Part shown: positions 15,700-23,902 of the stretch, one piece after another
How the letters are laid out: each line of letters starts with the position of its first letter
How positions within the stretch are numbered: position 1 is the stretch's first letter
From: Oscillospiraceae bacterium
Lineage (GTDB): Bacteria > Bacillota > Clostridia > Oscillospirales > Oscillospiraceae
NCBI GenBank assembly: GCA_902778115.1
Contig: CACYWG010000016.1
Location: 1 to 46,213, forward strand
DNA: 46,213 nucleotides
Direction: 5' to 3'
Translations under genes and position numbers: made by a program
Notes under the pieces: generated by a model
Told to the model about the DNA's origin: nothing
The model's input: the letters and a program-made list of their open reading frames with translations, nothing else
Databases searched by the model: none

Positions 15700-17376
15700 A
15701 TGGAAATGAAAGTAAAGGACAGGTCCTGGGTCAAGAACGCGGTCATCGTGTTTCTGGTGATTCTTTTGATCCTGACCTTTTTCTCCAATACGATTATGAA
15801 CCGCTCCCTGGCCGAGGTGGCCACGCAGAGCGTTTCAAGCGGCTCCATCACGGCGCGCGTCCGCGGCAGCGGCACAGTCGCCGCCGCCGGCGCCTATGAG
15901 GTCAAGGCCGAGCAGACGCGCCAGATCCGCGCGGTGCGCATCAAGGCCGGTCAGGAGGTCAGCGAGGGCGACGTGCTCTTTATCTTCGGCGAGGGCAGCA
16001 GCGAGGAGCTGGAGCAGGCGGAGGAAGCGCTGCGTCAGCTGCAGCTGTCCCGTCAGCGCACGGCCTCCAGTTATCCGAGCGTTGATTATTCGCTGGACGA
16101 GCGCAAGATCGAGCAGCTGCAGGAGAAACTGGACGCGGCCATGGAGGCCGAGGCACTGGCTTATCTGGCGCTGGAGAACAACGGCAACATTCCGGCCAGC
16201 GTCCTCAACGAAGCCAACGCCAAGGTGGAGGCCATGCAAAAGCGCGTCGACGAGGCGCGCAGCGCGCTGACCGAGGCGCAGGCAGACTTCTCCGCCAGAC
16301 AGGACGAGGCGCAGGCGCGCGTGGACGAGGCGCTCGCTCATCTCAACGAGCTGCTGGATAATCCCCCGGAGGACGAGCCGGCCGAACCCGGCGAAGAGGG
16401 CGGCGAAAAGACCGAGTACCAGAAGAAGCTTGACGAGGCGGAGGCCGCCCTGCAGGCGGCACAGATGGCACAGGCCGCCCTCGATCCCGCGGCGGACCCT
16501 GCCATCACCGACGCGCAGGCTGCGCTGGAGACCGCGCAGAGCGATCTGGAGACTGCGGAAAAGGAACTGAGCGACCTCGTGAGCCAGGCCGGCGCCTATG
16601 CCGACGCCTACGCCGAGGCGCAGAGCGCCCGCAAGGCGGTCGAGGATGAGCTGTTCACCGCGGAATACACGCTCAACCAGACGAAGATCGCCAACGGCAA
16701 GAGCGCCGCCAGCACGTCCATCGAGCTGCAGGATCTGGATTATCAGATCAAGAAGGCGCAGGAGAAGCTGGACAAGCTAAGCGGGGAAGAGGGCGAGGAG
16801 GTGCTCGCCAAGGTCTCCGGCATCATTGAAAACATCTACTTTACCGCCGGCAACACGCCCGCCAAGGGCGATACCCTCTGCAGCATCCAGGTGCCCGACC
16901 TCGGCTACACGCTGTCCTTCTCCGTGACCAACGACCAGGCGCGGCGCGTCCGCCCGGGCGACGAGGCGACGGTGTCCAACTACTGGTGGGGCCGCGAGAT
17001 CCACGCCACGCTCAGCGGCATCCGCAGCGATCCTCAGAATCCGCAGAACAACAAGATCCTGACCTTCGACCTCAGCGGCGACGTCACGCCCGGCAGCGAG
17101 CTCACGCTGGCCGTCGGCTCCAAGAGCCAGAACTACGATACGATCGTGCCCAATTCCTCCATCCGCTCCGACACCAACGGCAGCTTCGTGCTGGCCGTCG
17201 AGGCCAAGAATTCGCCCCTGGGCAACCGCTACTACGCCAAGCGCGTCGAGGTGACGGTGCTGGCCAGCGACGATATGAACTCCGCCGTTTCGGGCGAGCT
17301 GGGTTACGGTGATTTCGTCATCACCACCAGCAGCATGCCCGTCAAGAGCGGCGACATGGTGCGCATGCCCGGCTGA
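15700..17376 (+). CDS. HlyD/MacA-like membrane fusion (adaptor) protein
   Basis: The 558-aa protein has one N-terminal membrane helix (~13-32), a lipoyl-like first half (SGSITARVRGSGTVAAAGAYEVKAEQTRQIRAVRIKAG, region ~46-84, then VSEGDVLF), and a very long Ala/Glu/Gln-rich coiled coil (~100-345, with a Pro/Glu-rich break near 220-240). The second lipoyl half follows (VLAKVSGIIENIYFTAGNTPAKGDTL), then a beta-barrel and membrane-proximal domain. Such adaptors normally work with a MacB-type ABC exporter. Here the neighbours are importer-type permeases upstream and an ATPase-free MacB-like protein downstream. AGAGGACGGAAAG precedes ATG 15700. Confidence 0.85.
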   Translation: MEMKVKDRSWVKNAVIVFLVILLILTFFSNTIMNRSLAEVATQSVSSGSITARVRGSGTVAAAGAYEVKAEQTRQIRAVRIKAGQEVSEGDVLFIFGEGSSEELEQAEEALRQLQLSRQRTASSYPSVDYSLDERKIEQLQEKLDAAMEAEALAYLALENNGNIPASVLNEANAKVEAMQKRVDEARSALTEAQADFSARQDEAQARVDEALAHLNELLDNPPEDEPAEPGEEGGEKTEYQKKLDEAEAALQAAQMAQAALDPAADPAITDAQAALETAQSDLETAEKELSDLVSQAGAYADAYAEAQSARKAVEDELFTAEYTLNQTKIANGKSAASTSIELQDLDYQIKKAQEKLDKLSGEEGEEVLAKVSGIIENIYFTAGNTPAKGDTLCSIQVPDLGYTLSFSVTNDQARRVRPGDEATVSNYWWGREIHATLSGIRSDPQNPQNNKILTFDLSGDVTPGSELTLAVGSKSQNYDTIVPNSSIRSDTNGSFVLAVEAKNSPLGNRYYAKRVEVTVLASDDMNSAVSGELGYGDFVITTSSMPVKSGDMVRMPG

Positions 17377-17377
17377 T

Positions 17378-18460
17378 ATGAAAACACTGTTCATCAAACA
17401 CAAGAAGATCCTGTGGCTGATCCTCTGCCTGCTGCTGACGCTGGCGGCGCTCCTTTGCCTGTGGCGCATCCACGGTCTGAGCCGCTCGATGAGCGCCCAG
17501 CAGGCCGCGGAACGCTGGCAGGGGGAGAGCGAACTGAAATTTGCCCAGGTCTCCTGTTTCGTCCCGGTGGACGAGGCGCTCAGCCTTAACCAGATCTACG
17601 GCTTCCGCGCCAAGATGCTCCAGGAACTCAACAAGGCGGCGCTGGACAGCGAAGGCAGCGACGGCCTCTGGCGCGACGCCTGGTGCGCCGTCGGCAAGCT
17701 GAAGGTTTCCAGCGATAAGGCCGCGGGCGAGGCCTCGGTCATCGCCGTCGGCGGCGATTTCTTCAGCTTCCATCCGCTCCGGCTCCTCAGCGGCGACTAT
17801 CTGCGCGAGGATGATCTGATGCACGACCGCGTTCTGCTGGATCCGGAGCTTGCCTGGATGCTGTTCGGCGGCACGGATCTGGCGGGGATGGAGATGAAGA
17901 TCAACGATCGGATCTTCCTGATCGCCGGCGTCGTGGAGCGCGAGAAGGACGAGGCCAGCCGCAAGGCCTACACCGCCGGCCAGGGCCTGTACATGAGCTA
18001 TGAAGCCTACAAGGAGCTGACCGGGAGCGATAGCATCACGGCTTATGAGCTTGTGCTGCCGAATCCGGTCAAGAACTTTGCCGCAAACGTGGCCAAGGAC
18101 AATTTCCCGATCGGCCGCGGCGAAGTGCTGCAGAACAGCGGCCGCTTTTCCTACGGGCGCCTGTTCGGCCTGATCAGCAAGCTTGATGAGCGCGCCATGC
18201 AGGGCATGGGAATGATCTACCCCTACTGGGAAAATGCGGCGCGCGTGACGGAAAACCGCTGTGCAAGGCTTCTGCTGACGGCGATGATCCTGCTTGTCCT
18301 GCCGCTCGTGAGCCTGCTTGTCTTCATTCAGCACGGCCTCAAGCGAGGCGCCGAGGGCTTTTCCGAGAAGCTCTTCCCGCGCATCAGGGAAGGCGTGGAG
18401 GAGGCCATCCGCCGCCCGGCCCGCCGCCGCTGGGAAAAGAAGCATCCGGGAGAAGACTGA
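17378..18460 (+). CDS. MacB periplasmic-core-like protein with only two TM helices
   Basis: The 360-aa protein has TM1 (~10-30), an extracytoplasmic domain (~31-305) and TM2 (~308-328), then a basic tail. The outer domain looks like the MacB_PCD fold: VIAVGGDFFSFHPLRLLSGDYL, DRVLLDPELAWMLFGGTDLAG, and KINDRIFLIAGVVEREKDEAS are typical. FtsX/MacB permeases have four helices; helices 3 and 4 are missing and there is no ATPase partner. ATG 17378 begins one base after the HlyD-like stop, so coupling is likely. An upstream in-frame start at 17309 lies within the previous gene and is rejected. Function unknown; it could be a non-transporting scaffold for the fusion protein. Confidence 0.75.
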   Translation: MKTLFIKHKKILWLILCLLLTLAALLCLWRIHGLSRSMSAQQAAERWQGESELKFAQVSCFVPVDEALSLNQIYGFRAKMLQELNKAALDSEGSDGLWRDAWCAVGKLKVSSDKAAGEASVIAVGGDFFSFHPLRLLSGDYLREDDLMHDRVLLDPELAWMLFGGTDLAGMEMKINDRIFLIAGVVEREKDEASRKAYTAGQGLYMSYEAYKELTGSDSITAYELVLPNPVKNFAANVAKDNFPIGRGEVLQNSGRFSYGRLFGLISKLDERAMQGMGMIYPYWENAARVTENRCARLLLTAMILLVLPLVSLLVFIQHGLKRGAEGFSEKLFPRIREGVEEAIRRPARRRWEKKHPGED

Positions 18461-18463
18461 ATC

Positions 18464-18493
18464 AAAAAAAGGGACGCACAGCGTCCTTTTTTT
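18464..18493 (+). terminator. terminator of the transport operon
   Basis: An A run, GGGACGC, loop ACA, GCGTCC and TTTTTTT form a classic intrinsic terminator 4 bases after the stop. Confidence 0.88.
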
Positions 18494-18503
18494 ATTTTTC
18501 CTC

Positions 18504-18519
18504 TTTAATTCCTATTAAA
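18504..18519. promoter_or_regulatory. TTTAAT-TCCT-ATTAAA, probable Rrf2 operator
   Basis: A perfect 6-bp inverted repeat (18504-18509 with 18514-18519) lies 37 bases before the Rrf2 start, inside the likely promoter (possible -10 TATATT downstream). The AATTCCTATT core resembles CymR-type Rrf2 sites, so autoregulation is likely. Confidence 0.45.
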
Positions 18520-18555
18520 TTTATGGTATATTAACTGCGACAAGAGGTGAGAAGC

Positions 18556-18975
18556 ATGAATATAACCAGCAAAGGCCGTTACGCCCTGCGTGTGATGATC
18601 GATCTGGCGCAGCACCCGGACGAGGGCTTCGTGTCGCTCAAGACCGTGGCCGAGCGGCAGGGGATCTCGATGAAATATCTGGAAATGATCGTCAGCAGCC
18701 TGAAGAAGGCGGAGCTTGTGGAGAGCACCCGCGGCAAGGAGGGCGGTTACCGCCTCAGCCGCAGCCCGGCCGATTACAGCGTGGGGGAGATCCTGCGCTG
18801 CCTGGAGGACAATCTCGCGCCCGTCTCCTGCATCAAGGACGGGGAGATCCAGTGCGACAAGGCCGCCGCCTGCGTGACGCTTCCGATGTGGAAGGAGCTG
18901 GACGAGCTGACCAACGCCTATCTCGACGGCGTTTCCCTGCAGGATCTGCTGACAGGGGAGAAATGGAATTCTTAA
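18556..18975 (+). CDS. Rrf2-family regulator, IscR-like
   Basis: The 139-aa winged-helix protein opens with the Rrf2 hallmark MNITSKGRYALRVMIDLA and contains ISMKYLEMIVSSLKKAELVESTRG and GGYRLSR. Three cysteines (SCIKDGEIQCDKAAAC) in C-x7-C-x5-C spacing could bind an Fe-S cluster as in IscR. It heads an Fe-S assembly locus. ATG 18556 is preferred to GTG 18547, which forms part of the ribosome site AGAGGTGAG. A palindromic element now separates it from iscS. Confidence 0.9.
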   Translation: MNITSKGRYALRVMIDLAQHPDEGFVSLKTVAERQGISMKYLEMIVSSLKKAELVESTRGKEGGYRLSRSPADYSVGEILRCLEDNLAPVSCIKDGEIQCDKAAACVTLPMWKELDELTNAYLDGVSLQDLLTGEKWNS

Positions 18976-19134
18976 GGGTACGCTGAATCCATTGCCATCG
19001 GCGCCTCCCGGATCATTTGCACTCTGACTTCGTCGCTTTTTCTTGCAATACACAAAGTATTCCTGCGAAAAAGCACCATCGTCAAAGCACAAATTCTCTC
19101 GGGATTCGCTCTTGACAATGGAATCATCGCACCC
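18976..19134. mobile_element. ~159-bp palindromic MITE-like element
   Basis: The ends form 19-bp terminal inverted repeats with 16 matches (GGGTACGCTGAATCCATTG at 18976-18994; its partner at 19116-19134). Inside, further arms pair (TTTGCACTCTGAC with GTCAAAGCACAAA, GCTTTTTC with GAAAAAGC, GCAATAC with GTATTCCTGC), so almost the whole element folds into one long hairpin. It begins directly after the rrf2 stop codon and ends 7 bases before the iscS promoter. No transposase and no clear target duplication are seen. Confidence 0.65.
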
Positions 19135-19141
19135 TCAGGCC

Positions 19142-19169
19142 TTGACAAATCCGTCGCATATGATATAAT
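19142..19169 (+). promoter_or_regulatory. iscSU promoter
   Basis: TTGACA (19142-19147), 16 bases, perfect TATAAT (19164-19169). It gives iscS-iscU a promoter of its own immediately after the palindromic element. Confidence 0.8.
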
Positions 19170-19213
19170 TCCCAGCGAAGAGATAGGAAATAACACGGAA
19201 AGGAAGAAACACC

Positions 19214-20401
19214 ATGTTTGTATATGCCGACAACGCAGCCACCACCAGCGTCAGCAAGACGGCGCTGGAGGCCATGCTGCCTTATCTGACGGAGGATTAC
19301 GGCAATCCCTCCAGTCTCTATGCCTTCGGCCAGCGCTCGGCCGAGGCGCTGGCGCGGGCGAGGGAGGACGTCGCCGCCTGCCTCAACGCAGACCCGAAGG
19401 AGATCTATTTCACCTCCGGCGGCAGCGAGGCGGACAACCAGGCCATCATTTCCGCCGCCCGCAACGGTGCAAAGAAGGGCAAAAAGCACCTGATTTCCAC
19501 CAAATTTGAGCACCATGCCGTGCTGCACACGCTCAAGCGCCTGGAGAAGGAGGGCTTTGAGGTCACGCTGGTGGACGTGCACGAGGACGGCGTCGTCCGC
19601 GTGGAGGATATCGAGGCGGCGATCCGGCCGGATACGGCGCTGGTGACGGTGATGTTCGCCAACAACGAGATCGGCACCGTCCAGCCCATCACCGAGATCG
19701 GCGCGCTCTGCCGCGAGAAGAAGATCCCCTTCCACACCGACGCCGTGCAGGCCGCCGGCCATATGCCGATCGACGTGAAGGCCATGAACATCGACATGCT
19801 GTCGATCTCCGGTCACAAGTTCCACGCGCCCAAGGGCGTGGGCGCCCTGTACGCCAGAAAAGGCGTGCTGATCAGCAACCTCATCGACGGCGGCGCCCAG
19901 GAGCGCGGCAAGCGCGCCGGCACCGAGAACGTGGCCGGCATCGTCGCGATGGCGGCGGCGCTCAAGGAGAGCGTGGCGCATATGGAGGAGAACACCGCGA
20001 AGATCATCCCGATGCGCGACAAACTCTTTGCCGAGCTCAGCAAGATCCCGCACAGCAAGATCAACGGCAGCCTGGAGCACCATGTCCCCGGCACGGTGAA
20101 CATGTGCTTTGAGGGCATCGAGGGCGAGAGCCTGCTGCTGATGCTCGACGACCAGGGCATCTGCGCCTCCTCCGGCAGCGCCTGCACCTCCGGCTCGCTC
20201 GACCCGAGCCATGTGCTGCTGGCCATCGGCCTGCCGCACGAGGTCGCCCACGGCTCGCTGCGCCTGTCGATCGGGGAATACAACACAATGGAACAGATCG
20301 ACCATATCATCAAGGTCGTGCCGCAGGTGGTCGAGTACCTGCGCAACATGTCCCCGGTCTGGGACGAACTGCAGAAGGGCGAGCGCCCGCACTTAATCTG
20401 A
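19214..20401 (+). CDS. iscS: cysteine desulfurase, NifS/IscS type
   Basis: The 395-aa PLP enzyme takes sulfur from cysteine and delivers it to the scaffold protein. Visible motifs are [11 protein letters not shown] at the start, [31 protein letters not shown], the PLP lysine in [12 protein letters not shown], and the active cysteine loop [21 protein letters not shown]. Length is that of the NifS/IscS group. AAAGGAAG precedes ATG 19214. The NifU-like gene follows after 37 bases behind its own strong ribosome site. Confidence 0.95.
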   Translation: MFVYADNAATTSVSKTALEAMLPYLTEDYGNPSSLYAFGQRSAEALARAREDVAACLNADPKEIYFTSGGSEADNQAIISAARNGAKKGKKHLISTKFEHHAVLHTLKRLEKEGFEVTLVDVHEDGVVRVEDIEAAIRPDTALVTVMFANNEIGTVQPITEIGALCREKKIPFHTDAVQAAGHMPIDVKAMNIDMLSISGHKFHAPKGVGALYARKGVLISNLIDGGAQERGKRAGTENVAGIVAMAAALKESVAHMEENTAKIIPMRDKLFAELSKIPHSKINGSLEHHVPGTVNMCFEGIEGESLLLMLDDQGICASSGSACTSGSLDPSHVLLAIGLPHEVAHGSLRLSIGEYNTMEQIDHIIKVVPQVVEYLRNMSPVWDELQKGERPHLI

Positions 20402-20438
20402 AACAAAATGAGTTCATCATATTTGGGAGGGTAATACA

Positions 20439-20879
20439 ATGGCTCTATACAGCGAAAAGGTCATGGAACATTTCCGCAATCCGCACAACATGGGCAAGAT
20501 CGAGGACGCCGACGGCATCGGCGAGGTCGGCAACGCCAAGTGCGGCGATATCATGCGCATGTATATCAAGGTGGACGACGAGGGCGTCATCACCGACTGC
20601 AAATTCAACACCTTCGGCTGCGGCAGCGCGATCGCGACCAGCTCCATGGCTACCGATCTGATCATCGGCAAGCCCATCGAGGAGGCGCTGAATCTGTCGA
20701 ACAAGGCGGTCGTCGAGGCGCTCGACGGCCTGCCCACGCACAAGATCCACTGCTCCGTGCTGGCCGAGCAGGCCGTGCGCGCCGCGGTCAAGGATTACTA
20801 TGACCGCAGGGGCATCGAGTACAACGCCGCGGACTTCGTCTTCCCGGAAGAGGACGAGGAAGGCCACGTGCACGAATAA
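20439..20879 (+). CDS. iscU: Fe-S scaffold protein, NifU N-terminal/IscU type
   Basis: The 146-aa scaffold has the three cluster cysteines in AKCGD, TFGCGSA and IHCSVLAE and begins with YSEKVMEHFRNPHNMG. A C-terminal acidic and His-containing tail (FPEEDEEGHVHE) follows the core domain. It forms an operon with the desulfurase and ends 12 bases before a terminator. GGGAGGG precedes ATG 20439. Confidence 0.95.
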   Translation: MALYSEKVMEHFRNPHNMGKIEDADGIGEVGNAKCGDIMRMYIKVDDEGVITDCKFNTFGCGSAIATSSMATDLIIGKPIEEALNLSNKAVVEALDGLPTHKIHCSVLAEQAVRAAVKDYYDRRGIEYNAADFVFPEEDEEGHVHE

Positions 20880-20890
20880 GGAAACAGATG

Positions 20891-20937
20891 CAAAACGCTC
20901 TGCCGAAGGCGCTGCCCGCCTTCGGCAGAGCGTTTTG
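20891..20937. terminator. iscSU terminator
   Basis: A perfect 21-bp inverted repeat (20891-20911 with 20917-20937), loop CTGCC, ending GTTTTG. Confidence 0.88.
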
Positions 20938-20954
20938 TGGAAAGAATTCGCATC

Positions 20955-20983
20955 TTGTAAATTCTGGCTGCGTGGTTTATACT
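20955..20983 (+). promoter_or_regulatory. promoter of the surface-protein gene
   Basis: TTGTAA (20955-20960), 17 bases, TATACT (20978-20983). The ~110-base leader after it holds no gene. Confidence 0.65.
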
Positions 20984-21098
20984 TTTTTCCGTAAGACTGC
21001 GGATTTTTATTCGGTGTGACGGAAGGCAGCCGGAATCAAATCCGCACTCTTCTTCCTGCGCGGCGGAGCGCGGAAACAAAGAATCGGGAGGTAAAGCA

Positions 21099-23357
21099 AT
21101 GAAAGTTTCCTGGAAGCGTTTCCTGTCCATGCTTCTGGCCGCAGCAATGGTTCTGTCCTTCGGCGGGGCGGGCTATGCGGCGGAGCTTGACGAGGATATC
21201 GTCATCGTCGATCCGGAAGAAGCTGCCGACGTGCAGCTCGTCGATGAGATTCAGGCGGCTGCGGAAGGCAAGGTCTGGGTCGGCGGCGTGGAGGTCACCG
21301 AGGACAATGCGTCGGACGTCCTGGGCGACGGCAAGGTCAGCTATGATTTTGAGTCGAACACCCTGAGCTTCACGGCTAAGCCTTCGTTTTCCGGCGTCCA
21401 TGAAGGGGCGCTGATCTATGCGGCGACGGAGACCCCGCTGACGATCAATATGCCGGCCAAGAGCTTTTATCTCATGTCCGGCGAGGCCGAGGTCTGCATC
21501 TACACGGAAAACGGCCTGGTCGTGAACGGCGATCTGAACCTGGACTTTTATGATAATGCGGGCGGCTTTGGCGTCAAGTCGATGAACGGACCGGTCACCA
21601 TCAATGGCAACGCCGATATCGCGGCAAAGGAAACCGGCATCTACTGCGGCAGCGGAGACGTTACGATCACCGGCACGGGCTATTTCGCCGGCGATTCCGA
21701 GGCAACCCTGGGCTTCTGCCCCTCCTCTTTCATCTACACAGCCAACGGCGGCGTCGATATTCAGAATTTTGCCGTTGTGTTCGGCGTAGCTGCCTATGCG
21801 ATCTATGCCCATGGTCCGGTCCATATCAGAAGCGACCTGGATCTGGATAACAGCGGCGGCTTGGGCGGCGGAGACGGCATCCTCAGCACGGCCGGCGGCA
21901 TCGTCATCGACGGCTATGCAAAAATCAACCTGAGAGGCGGCGTCTGCCTGGATGCCAGGGATGCAGCCGAAGGCGTTGTCGTCAATGGATACGCCGATCT
22001 CAAGAACACCGGTGACATCAACGTTCTCAAGGCGCTCGGCGGCCCGATCTTTATCGACGGCTATCTGAAGGTCAACGGCAGAGGCGATTGCGTCGTGCAG
22101 GCCAAGGGCGACATCACGGTCAACGGCTATGCCTATATCAGCGCCAGCAGGTATAACTCTTCCGATCCCGCCAGCGCGATGAGATCTACAGACGGCTCCA
22201 TCAATATCGCCGGCAGCCTCACGACTTATTCGAGCGATTCGCCCGTTTACGCCAAGAAGGATATCACGGTCGGCAGCGACGCGCTGCTGTCCTTTGCCCG
22301 CGCAACTGAAAGCAAAACGGTCGAATTCGGCCTCAAAGCCGAGACCGGAGCCATCCATGTCAACGGCAAACTCGAGATCCTGGGCAAGGCGGACAATTCC
22401 GTCATTGCGGGCACGGATATCACGGTGGAGAAGGACGTGACGATCACCAACGCCGCTGAAAACGCGGTCGGCATGCTGGCCGGCGGCAAGATCAGCTTCA
22501 TCGACGGCAAGTGGGACGTGAGCGCCGGGGCGGCCGCCCTGCGCGCGAAGAACGGCATCGAGATCCCCGAGGGCTTCTGCGTGACGACGCCGGTTTGCGG
22601 CACCGTGAGCAAGGTCGGAGACTATGATACCGTGACCGAGTTCGACGGCAGCACCGTGGCCGCCCATGCGGTCATTGAAGCAGGCTCGCACGAATGGAGT
22701 GAGCCGAGCTACGTGTGGACCGAGGACAACAGCAGCGTGACCGCCACGGTCGTTTGCAAGACCAACCCCGAGCACAAGCTGACCGAGACCGTTACGGCGA
22801 CTTATGCGGTCATCACGGAGCCGACGACGACTTCCGAGGGGCTCGGCCGCTGGACGGCGACCTTTACCCAGGCTCCGTTCACCACGCAGACCAAAGACGT
22901 GGTGATCGAGAAACTTCCCGGCGACGGTTTCACCATCGAGATCAGGGACTACACCAAGGGAGCGGCGGTCTGCAGCATTGATACCGGGGCCATCTATGAA
23001 GGCGAGGTCGACTTTACAGTCGAAGCAGATCGCGCGGTGCTCGTGGCTGTGGAGAACGGCGAAGAAGATTACAACGTTCTGGAGTGCACTACGGATGCAG
23101 AGGGCAAGCACCGCTTCGCCGTCAAGGTCACGAAGGATACCGTGATCGCGTTGGCCTTCAAGGGCGACGCCGATCTGGACGGCTTTGTCAGGACGACGGA
23201 CGGCACGATGATCAAGCGCGCCGCGATGAAGACCTTTACTCTGGCCGGCAAACTGAACGAACTGGTCAGCGACGTCAACGGCGACGGAGAGATCAAGGCG
23301 ACCGAAGGCACCATGGTGTCCCGCGCGGCAATGAACACCTATGAACTCCCCTGGTAA
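21099..23357 (+). CDS. secreted solenoid protein with C-terminal dockerin-like repeats
   Basis: The 752-aa protein has a signal peptide (~5-27, cleavage near GYAAE). Residues ~60-500 repeat a short unit (VNGDLNLDF, INGNADIAA, IDGYAKINL, VNGYADLKN, IDGYLKVNG, VNGYAYISA, VNGKLEIL), which suggests a right-handed beta-helix. A ~75-residue module follows (HEWSEPSYVWTEDNSSVTAT... TTQTKDVVIEKLPG), common in surface proteins of gut Firmicutes. The C-terminus has two calcium-loop segments, DADLDGFVRTTDGTMIKR and SDVNGDGEIKATEGTMVS, like a dockerin. No LPXTG motif and no cohesin are seen. It is probably secreted and docked to an unseen scaffold. GGGAGG precedes ATG 21099; the gene appears monocistronic. 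Confidence 0.8.
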   Translation: MKVSWKRFLSMLLAAAMVLSFGGAGYAAELDEDIVIVDPEEAADVQLVDEIQAAAEGKVWVGGVEVTEDNASDVLGDGKVSYDFESNTLSFTAKPSFSGVHEGALIYAATETPLTINMPAKSFYLMSGEAEVCIYTENGLVVNGDLNLDFYDNAGGFGVKSMNGPVTINGNADIAAKETGIYCGSGDVTITGTGYFAGDSEATLGFCPSSFIYTANGGVDIQNFAVVFGVAAYAIYAHGPVHIRSDLDLDNSGGLGGGDGILSTAGGIVIDGYAKINLRGGVCLDARDAAEGVVVNGYADLKNTGDINVLKALGGPIFIDGYLKVNGRGDCVVQAKGDITVNGYAYISASRYNSSDPASAMRSTDGSINIAGSLTTYSSDSPVYAKKDITVGSDALLSFARATESKTVEFGLKAETGAIHVNGKLEILGKADNSVIAGTDITVEKDVTITNAAENAVGMLAGGKISFIDGKWDVSAGAAALRAKNGIEIPEGFCVTTPVCGTVSKVGDYDTVTEFDGSTVAAHAVIEAGSHEWSEPSYVWTEDNSSVTATVVCKTNPEHKLTETVTATYAVITEPTTTSEGLGRWTATFTQAPFTTQTKDVVIEKLPGDGFTIEIRDYTKGAAVCSIDTGAIYEGEVDFTVEADRAVLVAVENGEEDYNVLECTTDAEGKHRFAVKVTKDTVIALAFKGDADLDGFVRTTDGTMIKRAAMKTFTLAGKLNELVSDVNGDGEIKATEGTMVSRAAMNTYELPW

Positions 23358-23378
23358 GGGAAAACAGAAGAAATCATC

Positions 23379-23414
23379 AAAAACCACCTTCGCATTTGCG
23401 AAGGTGGTTTTTTC
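23379..23414 (+). terminator. terminator of the surface-protein gene
   Basis: A perfect 15-bp inverted repeat (23379-23393 with 23398-23412), loop ATTT, followed by T residues. Confidence 0.9.
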
Positions 23415-23422
23415 GATCTCGC

Positions 23423-23451
23423 TTGTCAAAGCGGCGGAAGTATGCGATAAT
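23423..23451 (+). promoter_or_regulatory. promoter of the dUTPase gene
   Basis: TTGTCA (23423-23428), 17 bases, GATAAT (23446-23451), 30 bases before ATG 23481. Confidence 0.65.
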
Positions 23452-23480
23452 ATAAAAAAAACAGGGATGAGGTGCTGAAC

Positions 23481-23897
23481 ATGAAACTGCGAGTGCTTTT
23501 GGACGAGGGCGCACGGATGCCGCTGCGCGCGCATCCCTTTGACGCGGGCATGGATCTGTTCTCCCGGACGGACACGCGGATCCCCGCGCGCGGCAGCGCG
23601 GTGTTCGACACCGGCGTGCATGTGGAGATCCCCGAGGGCTTCGTTGGCTTTATCAAGAGCAAGAGCGGCCTGAACGTGAAGAAAAACCTGCAGGCCGAGG
23701 GCGTGATCGACGCGGGCTATACCGGGCCGATTGTCGTCAAGGTCTATAACCACGGCGACGAGGACGTTTACATCTGCGCGGGCGACAAGCTGACGCAGCT
23801 GGTGATCCTGCCGGTCGCCCTGCCGGAGCTGGAGCTTGCCGAGAGCCTCACGGAGACGGAACGCGGCGCCGGCGGCTTCGGCAGCACGGGAAGGTGA
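23481..23897 (+). CDS. dut: dUTP diphosphatase
   Basis: The 138-aa protein hydrolyses dUTP to dUMP and PPi, keeping uracil out of DNA. All five trimeric dUTPase motifs can be read: AGMDL, KSKSGL (usually R-S-G), GVIDAGYTG, GDKLTQLVI and the C-terminal RGAGGFGSTG. ATG 23481 is chosen over GTG 23472 because GAGGTG at 23470-23475 is the ribosome site. Its stop overlaps the region where the thioesterase ribosome site lies, so the two genes are probably co-transcribed. Confidence 0.94.
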   Translation: MKLRVLLDEGARMPLRAHPFDAGMDLFSRTDTRIPARGSAVFDTGVHVEIPEGFVGFIKSKSGLNVKKNLQAEGVIDAGYTGPIVVKVYNHGDEDVYICAGDKLTQLVILPVALPELELAESLTETERGAGGFGSTGR

Positions 23898-23902
23898 ACG
23901 GA

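Noticed and set aside
18972..19196. 74-codon minus-strand open frame between rrf2 and iscS
   Set aside because: It lies almost wholly in the palindromic element and would run through the iscS promoter. No ribosome site; better read as a non-coding repeat.
21036..23753. 905-codon minus-strand open frame opposite the surface protein and dUTPase
   Set aside because: Antisense shadow across two real genes and a terminator; no ribosome site and no family pattern.
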